Positions 1 through 9,614 are shown, numbered from the stretch's first letter. The stretch: DNA of 48,842 bases from Methylobacterium ajmalii (GCF_016613415.1 NZ_JACWCT010000117.1:1-48842); one strand, 5' to 3'. Numbers and translations are program-made. Notes: generated by a model not told the origin, from the sequence alone.

Positions 1-294
1 GGGCGTCAGCACCGGGGCGGCGGCGAGCGGCCGGCTCGTGACCGGCGGGGCCAGCGGCGCCGCGAGCGGCCGCGACTGGATCGGCGCCGAGCGCACCGGC
101 GCCGTCAGCGCCTCACCCTCGGGCAGGCTGCCGGTGGCCCCGGGTTCCCCGCTGGCGCTCGATGAGAACGGGTTCGAGAACGGATCGAGCCGCACCGCAT
201 CGGTGCTGCAGGCCGCCGTGGCGCCCCCGATCAGCCCGATGAGGGCGAAGCGCGACAGTGTCCGCATCCCCTTGCCTGTCCCGCGATCCCGCAT
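1..294 (-). CDS. Lipoprotein N terminus, probably M23-type peptidoglycan metallopeptidase (partial)
   Basis: An open frame on the minus strand runs from an ATG at 294 off the left edge without a stop (98 codons visible). It begins with a basic stretch and a hydrophobic segment ending in a lipobox-like TAAC (Cys29 from the first Met, Cys20 if the in-frame ATG at 267 is used), so the product is probably exported and lipid-anchored. After the cysteine come a DPFSNPF segment and a Pro/Ala/Ser-rich linker. No catalytic domain lies in the window. The M23/LysM metallopeptidase suggestion comes only from the usual neighbour of serS-surE-pcm in alphaproteobacteria. It lies 128 bases downstream of pcm on the same strand, so it may be co-transcribed or have its own promoter at about 295-420. 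Confidence 0.55.
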   Translation of the reverse strand, partial: MRDRGTGKGMRTLSRFALIGLIGGATAACSTDAVRLDPFSNPFSSSASGEPGATGSLPEGEALTAPVRSAPIQSRPLAAPLAPPVTSRPLAAAPVLTP

Positions 295-422
295 CGACGC
301 ACCCGTACATCCACGCAACCCTATGACCGGGATTCAAACAGGATTCAGGTTAAGCTTCCGTTGCGGGGCGGTGTTTCGGGCTCACCAAGCGGGGCGGCGG
401 CGGGAACGGACGCGGCAGCGCG

Positions 423-1127
423 TCAGAGCGCCGCCGCGAGGCCGGGCGTCAGCGGGCCGATGCGCAACGGCGTCTCGCGCACCTGCCGCCACGGACCGTC
501 GGCCTCCTGGGCGATGGCGACGAGCCGCGGCCCCGCCGGCGTGGTGAGGGCCCCGACGAGGCGCCCGCCGGGGTTCAGCCGCGCCAGCAGTCCCTCGGGC
601 AGGTCGCGCAGCGTGCCGTTGACGAGGATCCGGTCGAACCCGCCGGCCTCGTCCGGCGGCGCGTATCCGTCGGCCAGCGCCACCATCGCGGCGTCGAAGC
701 CGAGCGCGTCGAGGCGCGAGCGGGCGTTGCGGGCGAGCGTCGCGTAGCGCTCCAGGCTGACCACCTCGGCGGCGCCGAGGCGCAGCAGCAGGGCGGTGGC
801 GTAGCCCGAGCCGGTGCCGATCTCGAGCACCCGGGCCCCCTGCGGGGTGAGCGCCGCCAGCATCGTGGCGATGACGCTCGGCGCCGTCATGGTCTGGCCG
901 CAGGGAAGCGGCAGCGCGAGGTCGCGTCGGGCGAGGTCGCGGAAGGCCAGGGGGGCGAAGGCCTCCCGCGGCACCCGTTCCATCGCGCCGAGCACCGCGG
1001 CGTCGCGCACGCCGCGGGCCCTGAGACCCAGCACGAAGGCTGCGGTCTCGACCGCGCCGGCCGAGGCCTCGCCCGGCTCCCTGACCGATTCCGTCCCGGG
1101 TTCGCCGTCCGACGGCCCGGCGCTCAC
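423..1127 (-). CDS. pcm: Protein-L-isoaspartate O-methyltransferase
   Basis: Cytoplasmic SAM-dependent repair enzyme that methylates L-isoaspartyl residues in damaged proteins. The 234-residue product has the family segment RVPREAFAP (about 51-59), GQTMTAP (about 77-83, equivalent to the usual GQTISQP) and SAM motif I VLEIGTGSGY (about 100-109). The open frame extends upstream inside surE, but that extension is arginine-rich shadow sequence. The GTG at 1127 overlaps the surE stop as GTGA, which fixes the start and suggests translational coupling. The C terminus diverges from the canonical family: ILVNGTLRDLP stands where VTGAAP-like sequence is usual. Family assignment is firm; substrate is inferred from family. 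Confidence 0.9.
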   Translation of the reverse strand: MSAGPSDGEPGTESVREPGEASAGAVETAAFVLGLRARGVRDAAVLGAMERVPREAFAPLAFRDLARRDLALPLPCGQTMTAPSVIATMLAALTPQGARVLEIGTGSGYATALLLRLGAAEVVSLERYATLARNARSRLDALGFDAAMVALADGYAPPDEAGGFDRILVNGTLRDLPEGLLARLNPGGRLVGALTTPAGPRLVAIAQEADGPWRQVRETPLRIGPLTPGLAAAL

Positions 1128-1885
1128 GCGAGGGCCTGGGCGTAGCGCGTCAGCGTCGGCTCGTCGGTGAGGTCGAGGCGCAGCGGCGTCACCGAGATGA
1201 ATCCGTCGGCGATCGCCTTTAGGTCGGTGCCGTGGCCCGGCTCGAACCGCGCCTTGGCGAAGGCGAGCCAGAAATACGGGTTGCCGCGCCCGTCCATCCG
1301 CGCGTCGATCGAGAGCAGCGCCTGGTTGCGCACCCCTTGTGCCGCTACCGCGAGGCCCTTGACGTCGTCGGGCTCGCAATCAGGAAAGTTGACGTTGACC
1401 AGGATGCCGGGCTCGATCCCGACGTCGAGGATGCGCCGGACCGTCGCCGCGCCGTGCTGGGCGGCGGTGTGCCACTTCACGTTGGCCCGCCCGCCGATGC
1501 CGTAGGCCTGGCTCAGCGCGATCGCCTTCACGCCGAGGATCGTCGCCTCCATGGCGCCCGCGATGGTGCCCGAGTAGGTCACGTCCTCGGCGACGTTCTG
1601 ACCGCGGTTGACGCCGGACAGCACCAGGTCGGGCCCGTGGTCCTTCAGGATGTGGCGGATGCCCATGATGATGCAGTCGGAGGGCGTGCCCTTCACCGCG
1701 AAGCGCTTCTCGCCGGCCTGGCGCAGGCGCAGCGGATCGTTGAGCGAGAGAGAGTGCGACACGCCGCTCTGGTCGGTCTCCGGCGCGACCACCCAGACGT
1801 CGTCCGAGAGCTGCCCGGCGATCTCCTCCAGGCAGCGCAGGCCCGGCGCGTGGATGCCGTCGTCGTTGGTGACGAGAATGCGCAT
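1124..1885 (-). CDS. surE: 5'/3'-nucleotidase SurE
   Basis: Metal-dependent nucleoside monophosphate phosphatase, cytoplasmic, often linked to stationary-phase survival and adjacent to pcm. The N terminus [16 protein letters not shown] carries the paired metal-ligand aspartates of the family; GVSHS and SGVNRGQN further on supply the conserved Ser and Asn ligands. The length, 253 residues, is normal. A GTG one codon earlier (1888) is possible, but the ATG at 1885 gives the canonical N terminus and forms a TGATG junction with the serS stop. The 3' end overlaps pcm. The order serS-surE-pcm is typical for alphaproteobacteria. Confidence 0.95.
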   Translation of the reverse strand: MRILVTNDDGIHAPGLRCLEEIAGQLSDDVWVVAPETDQSGVSHSLSLNDPLRLRQAGEKRFAVKGTPSDCIIMGIRHILKDHGPDLVLSGVNRGQNVAEDVTYSGTIAGAMEATILGVKAIALSQAYGIGGRANVKWHTAAQHGAATVRRILDVGIEPGILVNVNFPDCEPDDVKGLAVAAQGVRNQALLSIDARMDGRGNPYFWLAFAKARFEPGHGTDLKAIADGFISVTPLRLDLTDEPTLTRYAQALA

Positions 1886-3201
1886 CACCGATGTCCTTCG
1901 ATGCGGTTGAGGCCGCCCATGTAGGGCACGAGGGCCGACGGGATGGTGATGCTGCCGTCGGGGTTCTGGTAGTTCTCCATCACGGCGATGAGCGCGCGGC
2001 CGACCGCGACGCCCGAGCCGTTGAGGGTGTGGACGTAAGCCACGCCCTTGCCCTCCTTGGGGCGGTAGCGCGCCTCCATCCGGCGGGCCTGGAAGTCGCC
2101 GCAGACCGAGCAGGACGAGATCTCGCGATAGGTCTTCTGGCCCGGCAGCCAGGCCTCGATGTCGTAGGTCTTGGCGGCGGCGAAGCCCATGTCGCCGGTG
2201 CAGAGCGTGACGACCCGAAACGGAATGTCGAGACGCTTCAGCACGGCCTCGGCGCAGGCCAGCATCCGCTCGTGCTCCTCGGTCGAGCGCTCGGGCGCGG
2301 TGACCGAGACGAGCTCGACCTTGCTGAACTGGTGCTGGCGCAGCATGCCGCGGGTGTCGCGCCCCGCCGCCCCGGCCTCGGCCCGGAAGCAGGGGGTCAG
2401 CGCGGTGAAGCGGAGCGGCAGCTCGTCCTCGGCGAGGATCGCTTCGCGCACGAGGTTGGTGAGCGGCACCTCGGCGGTCGGGATCAGCCAGCGGTTCGGC
2501 GCGCCGCTCTCCTGGGCGATCTCGGGAGAGCCCTGGATCGCCGCGAACTGGTCGTCGCGGAACTTCGGCAGCTGGGCGGTGCCGAACATCGCCTCGTCGC
2601 GCACGAGCAACGGCGGCACCACCTCGGTGTAGCCGTGCTCGCCGGTGTGCAGGTCGAGCATGAACTGGCCGAGCGCCCGCTCCAGCCGGGCGATCTGGCC
2701 CTTCAGCACCACGAAGCGCGAGCCGGAGAGCTTCGCCGCGGTCTCGAAGTCCATCAGGCCCATGGCCTCGCCGAGCTCGAAATGCTGGCGGCCTTCTTGC
2801 GCGAGGCCGCGGCCCTCGAACCGGTTCTTCTCGACGTTGTCGTGCTCGTCGCGGCCCTCCGGCACGTCGGCGCCCGGGAGGTTGGGGATCGCCGCCAGGC
2901 GCTCGGCGAGCGCCTTGCCCGCCGCGTCGGCGGCGGCGTCGAGGCCCGGCGCCTCCTCCTTGAGGCGGGCGACCTCGGCCATCAGCGCCTGGGCGCGAGC
3001 CTCGTCCTTCGCCTTCTTGGCCGCGCCGATCTCCTTCGACAGGGCGTTGCGCTTCTCCTGGGCCCCCTGCGCCGCCGAGATCGCCGCCTTGCGCGCGTCG
3101 TCGAGGCCGATCAGGGCGGTGGAGAGCGGCTCCAGCCCGCGGCGCGCCAGTCCCTTGTCGAAGGCGGCCGGGTTGTCGCGGATGGCCCGGATGTCGTGCA
3201 T
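1885..3201 (-). CDS. serS: Serine--tRNA ligase
   Basis: Class II aminoacyl-tRNA synthetase charging tRNA-Ser. The 438-residue product begins [18 protein letters not shown], followed by the antiparallel coiled-coil tRNA-binding arm (about 30-110, rich in Ala, Glu, Lys and Arg). The catalytic core has motif 2 around [20 protein letters not shown] and motif 3 around [19 protein letters not shown] near the C terminus. The open frame continues upstream of 3201 through an unrelated intergenic palindrome, so the ATG at 3201, which gives the standard start, was chosen. It is the first gene of the overlapping serS-surE-pcm unit. Confidence 0.96.
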   Translation of the reverse strand: MHDIRAIRDNPAAFDKGLARRGLEPLSTALIGLDDARKAAISAAQGAQEKRNALSKEIGAAKKAKDEARAQALMAEVARLKEEAPGLDAAADAAGKALAERLAAIPNLPGADVPEGRDEHDNVEKNRFEGRGLAQEGRQHFELGEAMGLMDFETAAKLSGSRFVVLKGQIARLERALGQFMLDLHTGEHGYTEVVPPLLVRDEAMFGTAQLPKFRDDQFAAIQGSPEIAQESGAPNRWLIPTAEVPLTNLVREAILAEDELPLRFTALTPCFRAEAGAAGRDTRGMLRQHQFSKVELVSVTAPERSTEEHERMLACAEAVLKRLDIPFRVVTLCTGDMGFAAAKTYDIEAWLPGQKTYREISSCSVCGDFQARRMEARYRPKEGKGVAYVHTLNGSGVAVGRALIAVMENYQNPDGSITIPSALVPYMGGLNRIEGHR

Positions 3202-3623
3202 GGCGCGGTCCGAATCGTTGTCTCTACAGGGCCGGCGAATCCGGCCGGTGACGCCAGGACGCTTTGCAGCATCGGCTACGCGGCGACAAGGGAGAGAACA
3301 GGGATGAACGGCAGGCCTCGCGGTCGGTCGCGGCTCGCTCCTGAAATCCAATTCCTTGAAAAGGCGTGCATTTTCCCCTCTCCCTTGTGGGGAGGGGACA
3401 GGGGTGGGGGTGGTGCCGGAGAAGGCTCGCGCTCCACGCGGCACCACCCCCAACCCCTAGCCCCTCCCCCCAAGGGGGAGGGGAAGCGCTATGCTTTCAT
3501 ATCGATGAGGTGGTCCCCGCCTGCCCCGCTTGCCGCCGCCCGCCCCGGCGTGAGAAGAGCCCCCCGTGCAGGCTGGGGCCCCTTCGTCCCGGCCGGCCCG
3601 AACTTTGCAGAACTGGTCAACGC
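3202..3623. other. Intergenic region between divergent serS and argS
   Basis: About 420 bases between two divergent synthetase genes. It must hold promoters for both directions. Apart from the large inverted repeat at 3375-3483 listed separately, nothing gene-like was found. The open frames crossing it are N-terminal extensions of serS and argS with no protein-like character. Confidence 0.7.
3375..3483. repeat. Large imperfect inverted repeat (palindromic intergenic element)
   Basis: The left arm at 3375-3417 and right arm at 3440-3483 are near-complete reverse complements of about 43 bases (a few mismatches and one single-base gap), with a loop of about 22 bases. The innermost pairing is GGTGGTGCC with GGCACCACC; the outer part is G/C-homopolymer rich (CCCCTCTCCCTTG). 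Each arm also contains its own smaller dyad (CCCTC..GAGGGG). It lies between the divergent genes serS and argS, so it is not a simple terminator. It resembles the dispersed palindromic elements common in intergenic DNA of rhizobia and methylobacteria. Whether it is transcribed is unknown. Confidence 0.8.
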
Positions 3624-5381
3624 ATGAACATCTTCGCCGCCTTCGAGGCCCGCATCGGCGAGGCGCTCGAGACGCTCACCCGCGCCGGCACCCTGCCGGA
3701 GGGGCTGGACCGCGCCCGCGTGGTGGTCGAGCCGCCGCGCGATCCGAGCCACGGCGACCTCGCCACCAACGCCGCCCTGGTACTGGCCAAGGAGGCCCGC
3801 ACCAACCCGAAGGCGCTCGCCGAGGCGCTGGCCGCCGACCTGCGCACCGACCCCCGCGTTACGGAAGCCAGCGTCGCCGGGCCGGGCTTCATCAACCTGC
3901 GGCTCGACCCCGCGCTCTACGGCGAGGTGGTGCGGGCGGCGCTCCGCGACGGCGACGCCTACGGCCGCGGCGCCAAGGTGCCGGGCGGGGTCAACGTCGA
4001 GTACGTCTCGGCCAACCCGACCGGGCCGATGCATGTCGGCCACGGCCGCGGCGCGGTGTTCGGCGACGCGCTGGCGAACCTCCTCGTCGCCGCCGGCCGC
4101 GACGTGACCCGCGAGTACTACATCAACGATGCCGGCGCCCAGGTCGACGTGCTCGCCCGCTCGGCCTTCCTGCGCTACCGCGAAGCACTCGGCGAGACGG
4201 TGACGATCCCCGAGGGCCTCTATCCGGGCGACTACCTCGTGCCGGTCGGCGAGGCACTGAAGGCGCAGTACGGCGGGACGCTGCGCGACAAGCCCGAATC
4301 CGAGTGGCTGCCGCTGGTGCGCGACTTCGCCATCTCCCGGATGATGGACCGGATCCGCGAGGACCTGGCGGCCATCGGCATCCACCACGACGTGTTCTTC
4401 TCCGAGCGCACGCTCCAGGGCGGGGGCAACGGCGGCGCCGTGGCGGCGCTGATCGCCGACCTGCGCGAGAAGGGCCTCGTCTACGAGGGCCGGCTGCCCC
4501 CGCCCAAGGGCCAGCTGCCGGAGGATTGGGAGGACCGCGAGCAGACGCTGTTTCGTGCCACCGCCTTCGGCGACGACATCGACCGGCCGCTGCTGAAGTC
4601 GGACGGCAGCTTCACCTACTTCGCCTCGGACATCGCCTATCACCGCTCCAAGGTCGAGCGCGGCGCCGTCGAGCTGATCGACGTGCTCGGCGCCGACCAT
4701 GGCGGCTACGTCAAGCGCATGCAGGCGGCCGTGAAGGCGGTCTCGGACGGACGCGCGGCGCTCGACGTCAAGCTGTGCCAGCTCGTGCGCCTGCTGCGCG
4801 GTGGCGAGCCGGTGAAGATGTCGAAGCGGGCGGGCGAGTTCGTCACCCTGCGCGAGGTGATCGACGAGGTCGGCCGCGACCCCGTGCGGTTCATGATGCT
4901 GTACCGGAAGAACGACGCCGCCCTCGATTTCGACCTCGCCAAGGTGGTCGAGCAGTCGAAGGACAACCCGGTCTTCTACGTTCAGTACGCGCATGCCCGC
5001 GCCGCCTCGGTGTTCCGCCAGGCCCGCGAGGCCTTTCCCGACCTCGACCTCTCGCCGGCCGCGCTGGCGCGGGCCGACCTGTCGGGCCTGACCGATTCGG
5101 GCGAGCTCGACATGATGCGCCTGATCGCCCAGGTGCCCCGGGTGATCGAGGCGGCGGCCGCCGCCCACGAGCCGCATCGCCTCGCCTTCCACCTCTACGA
5201 GCTGGCCAGCGCGTTCCATAGTTTCTGGAACAAGGGCAAAGACTTGCCGCAATTACGGTTTGTTAATCAAACCGACAGAAAGTCCACGGAGGCGAGGCTG
5301 GCCCTCGTCGCCGCCCTCAAGGGCGTGGTCGCGTCCAATCTCGGGATCCTCGGCGTCGGTGCACCCGACGAGATGCGCTGA
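3624..5381 (+). CDS. argS: Arginine--tRNA ligase
   Basis: Class I aminoacyl-tRNA synthetase charging tRNA-Arg, 585 residues, normal length. The HIGH signature is HVGH at about residue 136, just after the family segment [13 protein letters not shown]. The KMSKS-type loop is KMSKRAG at about 398-404. The C-terminal anticodon-binding helical domain is present ([14 protein letters not shown]). The open frame extends upstream, but [15 protein letters not shown] from the ATG at 3624 is the standard ArgS N terminus. In many alphaproteobacteria argS heads the SPOR-nagZ-scpAB-tat region, as here. Confidence 0.96.
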   Translation: MNIFAAFEARIGEALETLTRAGTLPEGLDRARVVVEPPRDPSHGDLATNAALVLAKEARTNPKALAEALAADLRTDPRVTEASVAGPGFINLRLDPALYGEVVRAALRDGDAYGRGAKVPGGVNVEYVSANPTGPMHVGHGRGAVFGDALANLLVAAGRDVTREYYINDAGAQVDVLARSAFLRYREALGETVTIPEGLYPGDYLVPVGEALKAQYGGTLRDKPESEWLPLVRDFAISRMMDRIREDLAAIGIHHDVFFSERTLQGGGNGGAVAALIADLREKGLVYEGRLPPPKGQLPEDWEDREQTLFRATAFGDDIDRPLLKSDGSFTYFASDIAYHRSKVERGAVELIDVLGADHGGYVKRMQAAVKAVSDGRAALDVKLCQLVRLLRGGEPVKMSKRAGEFVTLREVIDEVGRDPVRFMMLYRKNDAALDFDLAKVVEQSKDNPVFYVQYAHARAASVFRQAREAFPDLDLSPAALARADLSGLTDSGELDMMRLIAQVPRVIEAAAAAHEPHRLAFHLYELASAFHSFWNKGKDLPQLRFVNQTDRKSTEARLALVAALKGVVASNLGILGVGAPDEMR

Positions 5382-5468
5382 GGCTCGGCGCCGGGATCGG
5401 CGCGCGACCGGACGCCGCGGGATGCGCAAAGGCGCGTGCCGCGGCGGGACGCGAGCGATGGGATCTGC

Positions 5469-5501
5469 CGGCCGCCCTCCCCATATCGGGGTGGGCGGCC
5501 G
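5469..5501 (+). terminator. Strong stem-loop after argS
   Basis: CGGCCGCCC (5469-5477) pairs with GGGCGGCCG (5493-5501), and the loop contains a further CCCC/GGGG pairing around ATAT. It lies 88 bases after the argS stop and 65 bases before the next gene. No T-run follows, so it may be a weak terminator or an mRNA-stability hairpin. Confidence 0.5.
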
Positions 5502-5565
5502 ATGTCGCCGAGCCGGCCTGACAACAGCCGCGAGGTGACGCGAGGGCGAACAGGATGGTGCTGCC

Positions 5566-6927
5566 ATGACGTCGAATGCTTCCCGGGTTCCCGTCGATTA
5601 CGACGGCTTCGAGCACGATCGGCAGCCGGCTCCCGCCCAGACGGGTGCGCGGCCCGACCCGCTCGCCGAGCTCGCCCGCATCGTCGGCCAGGACGATCCG
5701 TTCCGCGCGCTGCTGGAGGCCAAGGAAGCCAAGGAGGCGACCCGCGCCGCGGAAAGCCGCGGCCGCGTCGAGCCGGTGATGCCGAACTACGGCGAGGCGG
5801 GCTTCTCCGCGCCCGACGGTGCCCTCGCCCCCGGCCGCTCCGAGCCCACGATGGGGGGGCCGTCGCATCCTCCGGCCGGCGCCTTCAACCAGTATCTCGC
5901 GGCGTCCGAGCACGAGGCCGTCGCCGATCCGGCACCGATGGCCGTCGAGGCGGAGCCCGGTCTCGCCGCCGAGCCGCGGCCCCGCGGCCGCCGGCGCATC
6001 GCCCTGGTGGGCACCGCGCTCGGCATCGTCGCCGCGTCGATCGGCGGCGCCCTGACCTGGAAGGCGTTCCACCACGGCCGTTCCGGCGCGCCGATCCTGG
6101 TCATGGCCGATCAGGCGCCGCTCAAGGTCGCGCCGCAGAATGCCGGCGGCGTCGAGATCCCCGACCAGAACAAGCAGATCTACGAGCGCGGCCCGATCGC
6201 CAAGGACGGGCAGATCCGCATCGTCAACCGCGAGGAGCAGCCCCTCGACGTGAAGCAGGCGGCCCGCGCCCTCGTGGCCGAGGCCGGCCCCGCCGCCTCG
6301 CCCGCCACCCCCGGCAACGCGCTCACCGAATCCCTCGGCGAGCCGCGCCGGGTGCGCACCGTCTCGGTGCGGCCCGAGCCGTCGCCGGCCGAGGCGCAGC
6401 GCGCCGCGCAGGAAGCCCAGCAGAAGGCCGCGCAGGCGCAAGGCGCCGCCGCCTCGCCGATCCCGACCATGACCCTGCCGACCGAGGCGACCGGCTCGAC
6501 CCCGGCCGCGGCGCCCGTCACGCCGCGCAGCAGCGCGCGGGTCGTGCCGATCGCGCCCCAGACCCCGGCGGCCGCGGCGGAGACCCCGGCGCCCGAGACC
6601 CCGGTGCAGAGGCCGCCCCAGCGCGTCGCCTCCGCCGAGCCGCCGGTCACCACGCAGGCGGTGCCGACGCCGCAGGCGCCGGTCGGCGGCTTCTCGGTGC
6701 AGCTCTCGGTGCGCGCCACCGAGAAGGAGGCCGAGGTCGCGTTCAAGCAGGCCCGCGAGCGCTACGCCGCCGTCCTCGGCAACCAGTCGCCGCTGATCCG
6801 CCAGGCCGAGGTCAACGGCAAGTCGATCTACCGCGTCCGCGTCGGGCCGATGTCGAAGGAGAGCGCCGACGGCCTGTGCGGCAAGCTCAAGTCGGCCGGC
6901 GCGGCCTGCTTCGTGGCCAAGAACTAG
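5566..6927 (+). CDS. SPOR-domain inner-membrane protein
   Basis: A 453-residue bitopic membrane protein. The N-terminal 140 residues are acidic/proline-rich and presumably cytoplasmic. A single membrane segment follows an RPRGRRR basic cluster (about 145-165, ALVGTALGIVAASIGGAL). A long Ala/Pro/Thr/Gln-rich periplasmic linker leads to a C-terminal SPOR domain (about 373-453, starting GGFSVQLSV and containing YRVRVGPMS). SPOR domains bind denuded septal glycan strands, so a role at the division site is expected from the family. The placement between argS and nagZ is conserved in alphaproteobacteria. The exact role is not known; the two cysteines in the SPOR domain (LCGKL, AACFV) might form a disulphide. 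Confidence 0.88.
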   Translation: MTSNASRVPVDYDGFEHDRQPAPAQTGARPDPLAELARIVGQDDPFRALLEAKEAKEATRAAESRGRVEPVMPNYGEAGFSAPDGALAPGRSEPTMGGPSHPPAGAFNQYLAASEHEAVADPAPMAVEAEPGLAAEPRPRGRRRIALVGTALGIVAASIGGALTWKAFHHGRSGAPILVMADQAPLKVAPQNAGGVEIPDQNKQIYERGPIAKDGQIRIVNREEQPLDVKQAARALVAEAGPAASPATPGNALTESLGEPRRVRTVSVRPEPSPAEAQRAAQEAQQKAAQAQGAAASPIPTMTLPTEATGSTPAAAPVTPRSSARVVPIAPQTPAAAAETPAPETPVQRPPQRVASAEPPVTTQAVPTPQAPVGGFSVQLSVRATEKEAEVAFKQARERYAAVLGNQSPLIRQAEVNGKSIYRVRVGPMSKESADGLCGKLKSAGAACFVAKN

Positions 6928-7164
6928 TTTTCTCGGCCACCGGGTTTCTTGTTCGCCCGAGCCGGACTCCGTCGAAGCGAGGCTGCCTCGCCTCCGTCGG
7001 GCTTCCGGAAACCCTGCCGCTGTGGCGCCGTGCCGACAGTCCCGCACCGGCCGGACGCGCTAGAAACCGACCCCTCGAATCTGCCGGTCCGCCCGTCGGC
7101 GTCCATGCGCCGGGGCGGGGTGGCGTCCCCGTTCCAGCCCCCGAACCGACGAGAGTCGCCGTCG

Positions 7165-8178
7165 ATGACGAGCCTTGCCCTGATCCTCGGCTGCGCCGGC
7201 CCGGTCCTGAGCGCCGACGAGGCCGCCTTCTTCCGCGCGGCGCAGCCCTGGGGCTTCATCCTGTTCAAGCGCAACATCGAGAGCCCTGAGCAGGTCCGCG
7301 CCCTCACGGAGGCGCTTCGCGAGACCGTCGGCCGGGCCGACGCCCCGGTCCTGATCGACCAGGAAGGCGGGCGGGTGCAGCGCATGACCCGGCCGCACTG
7401 GAACGCCTATCCGGCCGGCCGGACCTACCTGCGCGCCGGCGGACCCGAGAACGGCCCGGCGCTCGCGCATCTCGGCGCCCGCCTGATGGCGCACGACCTC
7501 GCGGCGGTCGGCATCAACGTCGATTGCGCCCCCGTACTCGACGTGCCGGTGCCGGGCGCCCACGACGTCATCGGCGACCGGGCCTACGGCACCGAGCCGG
7601 GCGTGGTGGCGGCCTTCGGCCGCGCGGTGGCCGAGGGCCTGATGGCCGGCGGCGTGCTGCCGGTGATGAAGCACGTGCCCGGCCACGGCCGCGCCGGCGC
7701 CGACAGTCACCACGCGCTGCCGGTGGTCGAGGCGAGCCTGGCCGAGCTCGACGCGCACGACTTCCAGCCGTTCCGAGCGCTCGCCGATCTGCCGATGGCG
7801 ATGTCGGCCCACGTCGTGTTCCGCGCCCTCGACCCGGAGAACCCCGCGACCACCTCCGCGACGGTGATCCGCGAGATCGTGCGCGGCCGTATCGGGTTCG
7901 ACGGCCTGCTGATGACCGACGACCTGTCGATGAACGCGCTCGCCGGCGGCTTTCGTGACCGCGCCGCCGCCGCCTTCCGGGCCGGCTGCGACGTCGGCCT
8001 GCACTGCAACGGCGTGCGGGCTGAGATGGAGGAGGTCGTGGCCGCAGCACCCATCCTCGCCGGCGAGGCCCTGCGCCGGGCCGAGGCCGCCCTGGCGCGG
8101 CTCACCCCCGACACGGCGTCCTTCGACCCCGCCGAGGCCCGCGCCCGCCTCGATGCCGGGCTCGCCGCCGCGGCCTGA
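7165..8178 (+). CDS. nagZ: Beta-N-acetylhexosaminidase (GH3)
   Basis: Cytoplasmic glycosidase that removes N-acetylglucosamine from muropeptides in cell-wall recycling. The 337-residue product has the GH3 NagZ signature KHVPGHGRAGADSHHALP at about 169-186, containing the catalytic His/Asp loop, and LLMTDDLSMNAL at about 252-263 with the nucleophile aspartate. The chosen start at 7165 gives MTSLALILGCAGPVLSADE; the open frame upstream to 6949 has no family resemblance. scpA starts 12 bases after its stop, so it is probably in one operon with scpA and scpB. Confidence 0.94.
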   Translation: MTSLALILGCAGPVLSADEAAFFRAAQPWGFILFKRNIESPEQVRALTEALRETVGRADAPVLIDQEGGRVQRMTRPHWNAYPAGRTYLRAGGPENGPALAHLGARLMAHDLAAVGINVDCAPVLDVPVPGAHDVIGDRAYGTEPGVVAAFGRAVAEGLMAGGVLPVMKHVPGHGRAGADSHHALPVVEASLAELDAHDFQPFRALADLPMAMSAHVVFRALDPENPATTSATVIREIVRGRIGFDGLLMTDDLSMNALAGGFRDRAAAAFRAGCDVGLHCNGVRAEMEEVVAAAPILAGEALRRAEAALARLTPDTASFDPAEARARLDAGLAAAA

Positions 8179-8190
8179 CGGGACGCGGCG

Positions 8191-8970
8191 ATGCGGCGGG
8201 ACGAGGCCGCGCGGGAGATCGACGAGGACGCGCCCGAGGGCGCGGCCTTCGTGGTCGACGTCGACGGCTTCGAGGGCCCCCTCGACCTGCTGCTGGAACT
8301 CGCCCGCCGCCAGAAGGTCGATCTCGCCCGGATCTCGATCCTGGCCCTGGTCGAGCAGTACCTCGCCTTCATCGACGAGGCGCGGCGCCTGCGGCTCGAG
8401 CTGGCGGCGGACTACCTGGTGATGGCGGCCTGGCTCGCCTACCTCAAGTCGCGTCTGCTGCTGCCCGCTCCGCCCCGCGGCCCCGAGCCCGCAGGCAGCG
8501 ACCTCGCCGAGGCGCTGGCCGTGCGGCTGCGCCGCCTCGAAGCCATCCGGGCCGCCGCCTTGATGCTGTCGCAGCGCGAGCAGCTCGGCCGCGACGTGTT
8601 CGGCCGCGCCGCCGCCCCGCCGGAGCCCGCGGCGGGGGAGGGGGGAGCCTTCGCCGTCACCCTGCACGACCTGATCGCCGCCTATGCCCGCCAGTGCCAG
8701 GAGCGGGCCCGCGCGCAGGTCACCTTGCCGCCCCGCAACGTCTGGTCGCTGATCGACGCCCGCACCGCTCTGGAGCGCCTGGTCGGCCCCTGGGACGACT
8801 GGACCGACCTCGATTCCTGCCTGTCCCAGTACCTCGCCGACCCGAAGAGCCGCGCCACCGTGCGCGCCTCCTCGCTCTCGGCGGTGCTGGAGCTCGCCCG
8901 CGAGGGCCGGCTGCTGCTGCGCCAGGACGCCCCCTACGCGGCGATCCAGATCCGCCCGGCCGGCCCGTGA
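8191..8970 (+). CDS. scpA: Segregation and condensation protein A
   Basis: Kleisin subunit of the SMC-ScpAB condensin that organises and separates chromosomes. The 259-residue protein has the conserved N-terminal segment VDGFEGPLDLLLELARRQKV (about 27-46), then YLVMAAWLAYLKSRLLLP, and a C-terminal winged-helix end. It is slightly shorter than many alphaproteobacterial ScpA proteins. Its stop overlaps the scpB start as GTGA, pointing to translational coupling and balanced synthesis of the two subunits. Confidence 0.94.
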   Translation: MRRDEAAREIDEDAPEGAAFVVDVDGFEGPLDLLLELARRQKVDLARISILALVEQYLAFIDEARRLRLELAADYLVMAAWLAYLKSRLLLPAPPRGPEPAGSDLAEALAVRLRRLEAIRAAALMLSQREQLGRDVFGRAAAPPEPAAGEGGAFAVTLHDLIAAYARQCQERARAQVTLPPRNVWSLIDARTALERLVGPWDDWTDLDSCLSQYLADPKSRATVRASSLSAVLELAREGRLLLRQDAPYAAIQIRPAGP

Positions 8971-9614
8971 GCGCGAAACTCTCCCGCACGCCCGAGCCGC
9001 CCGTCCCCCCGTATGTCGTGCGCCTCGCCGAGGCGCTGATCTTCAGCGCGCCGGCGCCGCTCGGGCCGGCCGCGCTCGCCGCCCGGCTGCCGCCCGGCAC
9101 CGACGTGCCGGCGGTCGTCGCCGAGATCGCCCGGGCCTACGGATCCCGGGGCCTGACCCTCGTCCGGGTGGCCGGCGGCTACGCCTTCCGCACCGCGCCC
9201 GACCTCGCCGGGGCCCTGCGGGGCGACGCGCCCGAGCCGCGCAAGCTGTCGCGGGCCGCGCTCGAGACCCTGGCGATCGTCGCCTACCACCAGCCGGTGA
9301 CCCGGGCCGAGATCGAGGAGATCCGCGGCGTCACCACCTCGAAGGGCTCTCTCGACCTCCTCCTCGAGACCGGCTGGGTGCGCCTGCGCGGTCGCCGCCG
9401 CACGCCGGGCCGGCCGGTGACCTACGGCACCACCCCGGCCTTCCTCGACCATTTCGGCCTCGATGCCGTCTCCGACCTGCCGGGGCTCGACGAGCTGAAG
9501 GGCCTCGGCCTGATCGAGGGGCGGTTGCCGGCGGGATTCCGGGTGCCCCAGCCCGGCGACGGCGCCGATCCCGACGACGATCCGCCGCCCGGCGAGGGCG
9601 AGCCGAGCGGGTAG
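8967..9614 (+). CDS. scpB: Segregation and condensation protein B
   Basis: Dimeric winged-helix partner of ScpA in the SMC condensin. The 215-residue product has the core segment SRAALETLAIVAYHQPVTRA (about 93-112) followed by EIEEIRGV and the second winged helix with GRPVTYGTT and FLDHFGL, all ScpB hallmarks. The GTG at 8967 overlaps the scpA stop and gives a product of family length; the longer open frame from 8694 lies inside scpA and is shadow sequence. The C-terminal tail is acidic and Pro/Gly-rich. Confidence 0.95.
   Translation: MSAKLSRTPEPPVPPYVVRLAEALIFSAPAPLGPAALAARLPPGTDVPAVVAEIARAYGSRGLTLVRVAGGYAFRTAPDLAGALRGDAPEPRKLSRAALETLAIVAYHQPVTRAEIEEIRGVTTSKGSLDLLLETGWVRLRGRRRTPGRPVTYGTTPAFLDHFGLDAVSDLPGLDELKGLGLIEGRLPAGFRVPQPGDGADPDDDPPPGEGEPSG

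Noticed and set aside
113..337. A 74-codon minus-strand frame near the left edge
   Set aside because: A different minus-strand frame carries a lipoprotein signal peptide and remains open to the edge, so this one is a shadow.
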